Assembly (NCBI RefSeq): GCF_030816505.1
Contig: NZ_JAUSYB010000001.1
Location: 2,976,001-3,040,000 of the forward strand
Source of the DNA: Microbacterium sp. W4I20
GTDB lineage: Bacteria > Actinomycetota > Actinomycetes > Actinomycetales > Microbacteriaceae
DNA length: 64,000 nucleotides
Direction of reading: 5' to 3'
Of this stretch, positions 60,650 to 64,000 are shown in pieces. A program made the position numbers and the translations under genes. The notes under the pieces were generated by a model. The model did no database searches, had not been told where the DNA came from, and saw nothing but the letters and a program-made list of their open reading frames with translations. The number at the start of each line of letters is the position of its first letter. The first letter of the stretch is position 1.

Positions 60650-63328
60650 ATGGGACTCAGGAAGAATCTGGCTGCTGCGACCGTGCTGATGCTGATCGGG
60701 GCGTCGGTGCTCGTGACGGCTTCGCCGGCGACGGCGGCGGATCATGTCGTGCAGACGACCTACTACGCCGCACCCACGGGCAGCGGGTCCACGTGCTCGT
60801 CGGCGAGTCCGTGCTCGCTGACCGGTGCGCGCGACAAGGTCCGCACCGTGAACACGAATATGACCGGCGACATCGTCGTGCTCCTCAAGGGTGGGACGTA
60901 TCCGATCGCGTCGACGTTCACGTTGACAGAGAGCGCCACGATCCATGACTCAGGCACCAACGGGTTCGACATCATCTACCGGAACGCGCCGGGTGAGACC
61001 CCGGTGCTCAGCGGTGGCGAGACGATCACCGGGTTCACCGTGCACGACGCGGCCAAGAACATCCATCGCGCGCCCGTGAGCGCGAGCCTCGAGACCCGGC
61101 AGCTCTACGTCGGCGGGCAGCGAGCGATCAGGGCCCGCAGCACGGGGAACCCGGCTTTCACCCTGACGTCGACCGGATACACCGTGCCCTCCTCCGGCGT
61201 GTACAGCGGCATGGCCGGTTGGGGAGCGGTCAGCGACATCGAGGTCGTCACGACCATGAGCTGGAAGCAGGCTCGATACAGCGTGGGGAGCATCACCGGC
61301 ACGGCGATGACGATGGATGCGGCGGGCTGGAACGACGGCAACACGCAGCCGTCTACGGCCTCGCGCTCGATGGCGTGGATCGAGAACGCGTATGAACTGC
61401 TCGACACGGAGGGGGAGTGGTATCTCGATCGCGGCGCGAACTGGATGTACTACATCCCGCGCGCCGGTGAGAATCTCGCCACTGCGCCGGTGGTCGCCGG
61501 ACGGACGGAGGGCCTCGTCGCGGTGTCCGGGTCCGCGGCGACCCCGATCCACAATGTGACCTTCGACGGCCTCACCTTCGCCCACGACAGCTGGACGCTT
61601 CCGAACACCGCCGCAGGGTACCCGGACTTCCAGGGAGGGGCGGTGTATCGCGGTTCCGGCGACTGGTGGAACAACTCAACGATGACACCGGCCGGCGTGA
61701 CCTTCACCGTGGCGCGTGACGTGACCGTGAAGAACAACACCTTCACGCACATGGCGAACGCCGGACTCGCGTTCGGTGCAGGGAGCCAACGCAACACGAT
61801 CGACCGCAACACCTTCACCGACATCTCGGGCAACGGCATCAATGTCGGGGGAATCGACATCGCGGATCATCACCCCACTAACCCGCAACTCATCACGCGC
61901 GACAACACCGTCTCGCGGAACACCATCACGAAGGTCGGCGTCGAGTACGGGGACAACCTCGGGATCTTCCTCGGCTACACACGCGGTTCGGATGTGCGCA
62001 ACAATGTGCTCCACGACCTCCCCTACTCCGCGATCTCGATGGGCTGGGGCTGGGGATACATAGACACCCTGGGAGCGCCGGTCGCCGGGAACAACGTGGT
62101 CCGGGGCAACCTCGTCTACGACTTCATGAAGGAGCGTCAGGACGGCGGAGCGATCTACACCCTCGGCTCGCAGCTCGGTTCGCAGATCGTGGACAACTAC
62201 ACCTACGGCGCCCAGCACATCTTCGGCGGCCTGTACCTCGACAACGGCTCCGCCGGAATCATGGTGAAGAACAACGTCGTGAGCAACGAGGCGGCGAGCT
62301 CGAACCAGTGGGCGCTCGTGAACACCTCAGCCGGCGGGTACTGGAACCCGCACGACACCCTCGTGACGCAGAACTTCTTCCGCGCCGGAATGGTCGCCAG
62401 CCCCGGCGGCGGCAGCAACGTCGTCACCGCGAACACATCGGTGTCCGGTGCCTGGCCGGCCACGGCGCAAGCGGTGATCGACAACGCCGGTGTGAGCGGA
62501 GTGGCAGTCACGGCGGTCGTCCCCGGTGAGCCGGCGCTCTCCACCGGCAAGCCCGCCACGGCCTCGAGCACGTTCTCGGCGACGTATGACCCAGGCAAGG
62601 CTGTCGATGGTGACCCGTCCACGCGATGGGCCCAGGGCTCGGGTCTGCCTGACCCCTCGTGGCTGCGAGTGGACCTCGGCGCTCAGTATCAGCTGTCGAG
62701 CACGACGACCGTGCCCTACCTGCACACAGGCAAGGCACTCAAGTACAAGATCGAGTACTCGGTGGACGGCAGCACCTGGTCGACCTTCGTGGATCGCACC
62801 GCGACCTGGACGGTTCCGGGCACCGACGCCCCTTCCTCCGCGGCGACCGGACGCTATGTGCGCATCACCCTCACTGGCACGCAGGGCCAGGGCGGCAGTC
62901 TCCATGAGTTCAAGGTCTACGGCACCCCGGTGCCACCGCTCTCGCAGGGCAAGGCCGCCACGGCTTCGAGCATCTACTCCGGCGCGTACGACGCGAGCAA
63001 GGCGGTCGACGGGAGCGCGGCCACTCGTTGGGCGCAGGGCTCGGACCTGCCTGATCCCTCGTGGCTCCAGGTCGATCTGGGAAGCGCGCAGTCCATCGGT
63101 CGCACCGAGACGCAGGCATATCTCCCGAGCGCCAGCGGCGTGAAGTACAAGATCGAGTACTCCACGAACGGCACGACCTGGTCGATGTTCGCCGACAGGA
63201 CCGCCGCGTTCGTGACTCCCGGGACCGACACCGTCCCGACCGCCGTGTCAGCGCGGTACGTGCGCATCACGTTGACCGGGACGCAGGGCCAAGGCGGCAG
63301 CCTCTACGAGTTCAAGGTCTACGGGTGA
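60650..63328 (+). CDS. Secreted right-handed beta-helix enzyme with two CBM32-like domains
   Basis: An 892-residue secreted protein. A Sec signal peptide ends near ASPATAA (~30). A right-handed parallel beta-helix spans about residues 35-610, rich in N-N-x-F/V turns (VKNNTFTHMANAGLAFG, VRGNLVYDF, VKNNVVSNEA). Two discoidin (F5/8C, CBM32-like) domains follow, ending HEFKVYG and YEFKVYG, each with a WAQGS-DPSW-VDLG core. The arrangement recalls GH141-like, GH110-like or pectate-lyase-type proteins, but I cannot fix the activity. AGGAG precedes the ATG. It probably trims plant or animal glycans outside the cell. Confidence 0.78.
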   Translation: MGLRKNLAAATVLMLIGASVLVTASPATAADHVVQTTYYAAPTGSGSTCSSASPCSLTGARDKVRTVNTNMTGDIVVLLKGGTYPIASTFTLTESATIHDSGTNGFDIIYRNAPGETPVLSGGETITGFTVHDAAKNIHRAPVSASLETRQLYVGGQRAIRARSTGNPAFTLTSTGYTVPSSGVYSGMAGWGAVSDIEVVTTMSWKQARYSVGSITGTAMTMDAAGWNDGNTQPSTASRSMAWIENAYELLDTEGEWYLDRGANWMYYIPRAGENLATAPVVAGRTEGLVAVSGSAATPIHNVTFDGLTFAHDSWTLPNTAAGYPDFQGGAVYRGSGDWWNNSTMTPAGVTFTVARDVTVKNNTFTHMANAGLAFGAGSQRNTIDRNTFTDISGNGINVGGIDIADHHPTNPQLITRDNTVSRNTITKVGVEYGDNLGIFLGYTRGSDVRNNVLHDLPYSAISMGWGWGYIDTLGAPVAGNNVVRGNLVYDFMKERQDGGAIYTLGSQLGSQIVDNYTYGAQHIFGGLYLDNGSAGIMVKNNVVSNEAASSNQWALVNTSAGGYWNPHDTLVTQNFFRAGMVASPGGGSNVVTANTSVSGAWPATAQAVIDNAGVSGVAVTAVVPGEPALSTGKPATASSTFSATYDPGKAVDGDPSTRWAQGSGLPDPSWLRVDLGAQYQLSSTTTVPYLHTGKALKYKIEYSVDGSTWSTFVDRTATWTVPGTDAPSSAATGRYVRITLTGTQGQGGSLHEFKVYGTPVPPLSQGKAATASSIYSGAYDASKAVDGSAATRWAQGSDLPDPSWLQVDLGSAQSIGRTETQAYLPSASGVKYKIEYSTNGTTWSMFADRTAAFVTPGTDTVPTAVSARYVRITLTGTQGQGGSLYEFKVYG

Positions 63329-64000
63329 GCGCAGAGCGACGACTTCAGATCCGTCCGCCCGCACCAGAGGGCATCAGCGAAGAGGCGCGGCTGTTCCTCG
63401 ACAGCCAGCCCGCGGCGACCACGGTCGAGTCCCGTACGATCCCTCTCGACGATGTGGAGGGGTGGGAGCGGCTGATCGCAGAGGCGGATGCCGCCACGAG
63501 AGAGCTGCTCGTCGCCTGTCTGCCACCGGCCGGCTCGCTCCTCGTCGAGGACGATCTGATCGGCGACGTCCGAGTGTTCCGCATCCGCCCCCGTGACGGC
63601 GTCGCGGACGAAGGCCCCTTGTTCCTCGATGTGCACGGCGGCGGTCTGATCCAGTGTGGAGGTGACCTCGCCTGGATGACGTCCGCCCTCGCGGCGGCCG
63701 GACGGGACGGTGTCACCTGGGTGCCCGACTACCGGATGCCGCCGCGCCATCCGTATCCCGCGGCGCTCGATGACATCATCGCGGTCTATCGCGCAGCGCT
63801 CAGACACCGCCCCGCATCGCAGATCGTCGTCTCCGGGACGAGCGCGGGCGGAAACCTGGCTGCCGCACTGATGCTGCGAGCGGAGGACGAAGGTCTCCCC
63901 CTGCCCGCTGCCGTCGTCCTGCTCACACCCGAGGTCGACCTGACGGAGTCCGGTGACACGTTCCGCACTCTGATGGGCATCGACATGCTGGACTCCCTGC
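63325..64000 (+). CDS. Alpha/beta hydrolase of the HSL group, 3' end missing
   Basis: The frame is open to the window edge with 225 complete codons visible. The GTG start overlaps the previous stop by 4 bp (GTGA). The oxyanion-hole motif LDVHGGGLIQ is followed by VPDYRMPPRHPYPAALDD and the nucleophile elbow GTSAGGNLAAAL (GTSAG in place of the usual GDSAG), which define hormone-sensitive-lipase-like esterases. The catalytic Asp and His lie beyond the window. Coupled to a secreted glycan enzyme, it may remove acetyl or other ester groups from the released sugar. No signal peptide is visible. Confidence 0.8.
   Translation, partial: MSAERRLQIRPPAPEGISEEARLFLDSQPAATTVESRTIPLDDVEGWERLIAEADAATRELLVACLPPAGSLLVEDDLIGDVRVFRIRPRDGVADEGPLFLDVHGGGLIQCGGDLAWMTSALAAAGRDGVTWVPDYRMPPRHPYPAALDDIIAVYRAALRHRPASQIVVSGTSAGGNLAAALMLRAEDEGLPLPAAVVLLTPEVDLTESGDTFRTLMGIDMLDSL

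Overview
The window is high-GC DNA (roughly 70% by eye) with dense, often overlapping genes, GTG and TTG starts, an HspR/HAIR heat-shock operon, a LAXTG-type wall-anchored protein, CUT1 sugar ABC transporters without their own ATPase, and the word CGGATGCC scattered throughout. This points to an actinobacterium of the family Microbacteriaceae, most likely Microbacterium. I see no rRNA, tRNA, CRISPR array or insertion sequence.

Layout. 0-7.5 kb: housekeeping and single genes (truncated agmatinase-type ureohydrolase, RIO kinase, MFS exporter, 2H phosphoesterase, AraC regulator, DUF3817 membrane protein, lipoprotein, and the siroheme pair cobA/CbiX). 7.6-13.3 kb: one operon of a sugar-type ABC importer followed by two FMN-dependent monooxygenases. 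13.3-18.3 kb: a Tat-exported, wall-anchored polysaccharide-lyase-like protein, a MerR regulator, a DUF222/HNH protein and a second lipoprotein paralogous to the first. 18.3-22.5 kb: dnaK-grpE-dnaJ-hspR with a recognisable promoter and HAIR operator.

22.6-60.5 kb is a large carbohydrate-utilisation region. A LacI-family regulator (31.7-32.7 kb) lies among five near-palindromic operators (about TGTGGNAACGTTCCCACA) in front of (i) a Gfo/Idh oxidoreductase pair, (ii) a ROK kinase-SIS isomerase-GH38 mannosidase-(alpha/alpha)6-barrel operon, (iii) a GH36-like glycosidase-double metallo-beta-lactamase-LacI-APH-like kinase operon, (iv) an ABC permease pair and (v) its binding protein plus a second GH38-like enzyme. 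I read these as one regulon that imports and dismantles a mannose- or galactose-containing glycan. Between these genes sit a complete mannose-family PTS (IIA-IIB-IIC-IID) with a double-SIS enzyme and a HAD phosphatase under GntR/UTRA control, and a divergent DeoR-controlled pair of operons: FGGY kinase, YihT/LacD-like class I aldolase, racemase-like protein and sucrose-phosphorylase-like GH13 on one side, DUF1537 kinase and class II aldolase on the other.

55.4-64 kb: an ABC importer coupled to an enolase-superfamily acid-sugar enzyme and divergent from an FCD-type GntR regulator with a perfect 16-bp operator, then a secreted beta-helix protein with two C-terminal discoidin/CBM32-like domains and the start of an HSL-type alpha/beta hydrolase.

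The best candidate for something undescribed is the LacI regulon, especially the tandem-MBL protein and the APH-like kinase co-translated with the regulator. Also notable are the organosulfur-type monooxygenase operon beside siroheme synthesis, a 45-bp duplicated gene end differing only at silent codon positions, and a set of long-stem intergenic inverted repeats.
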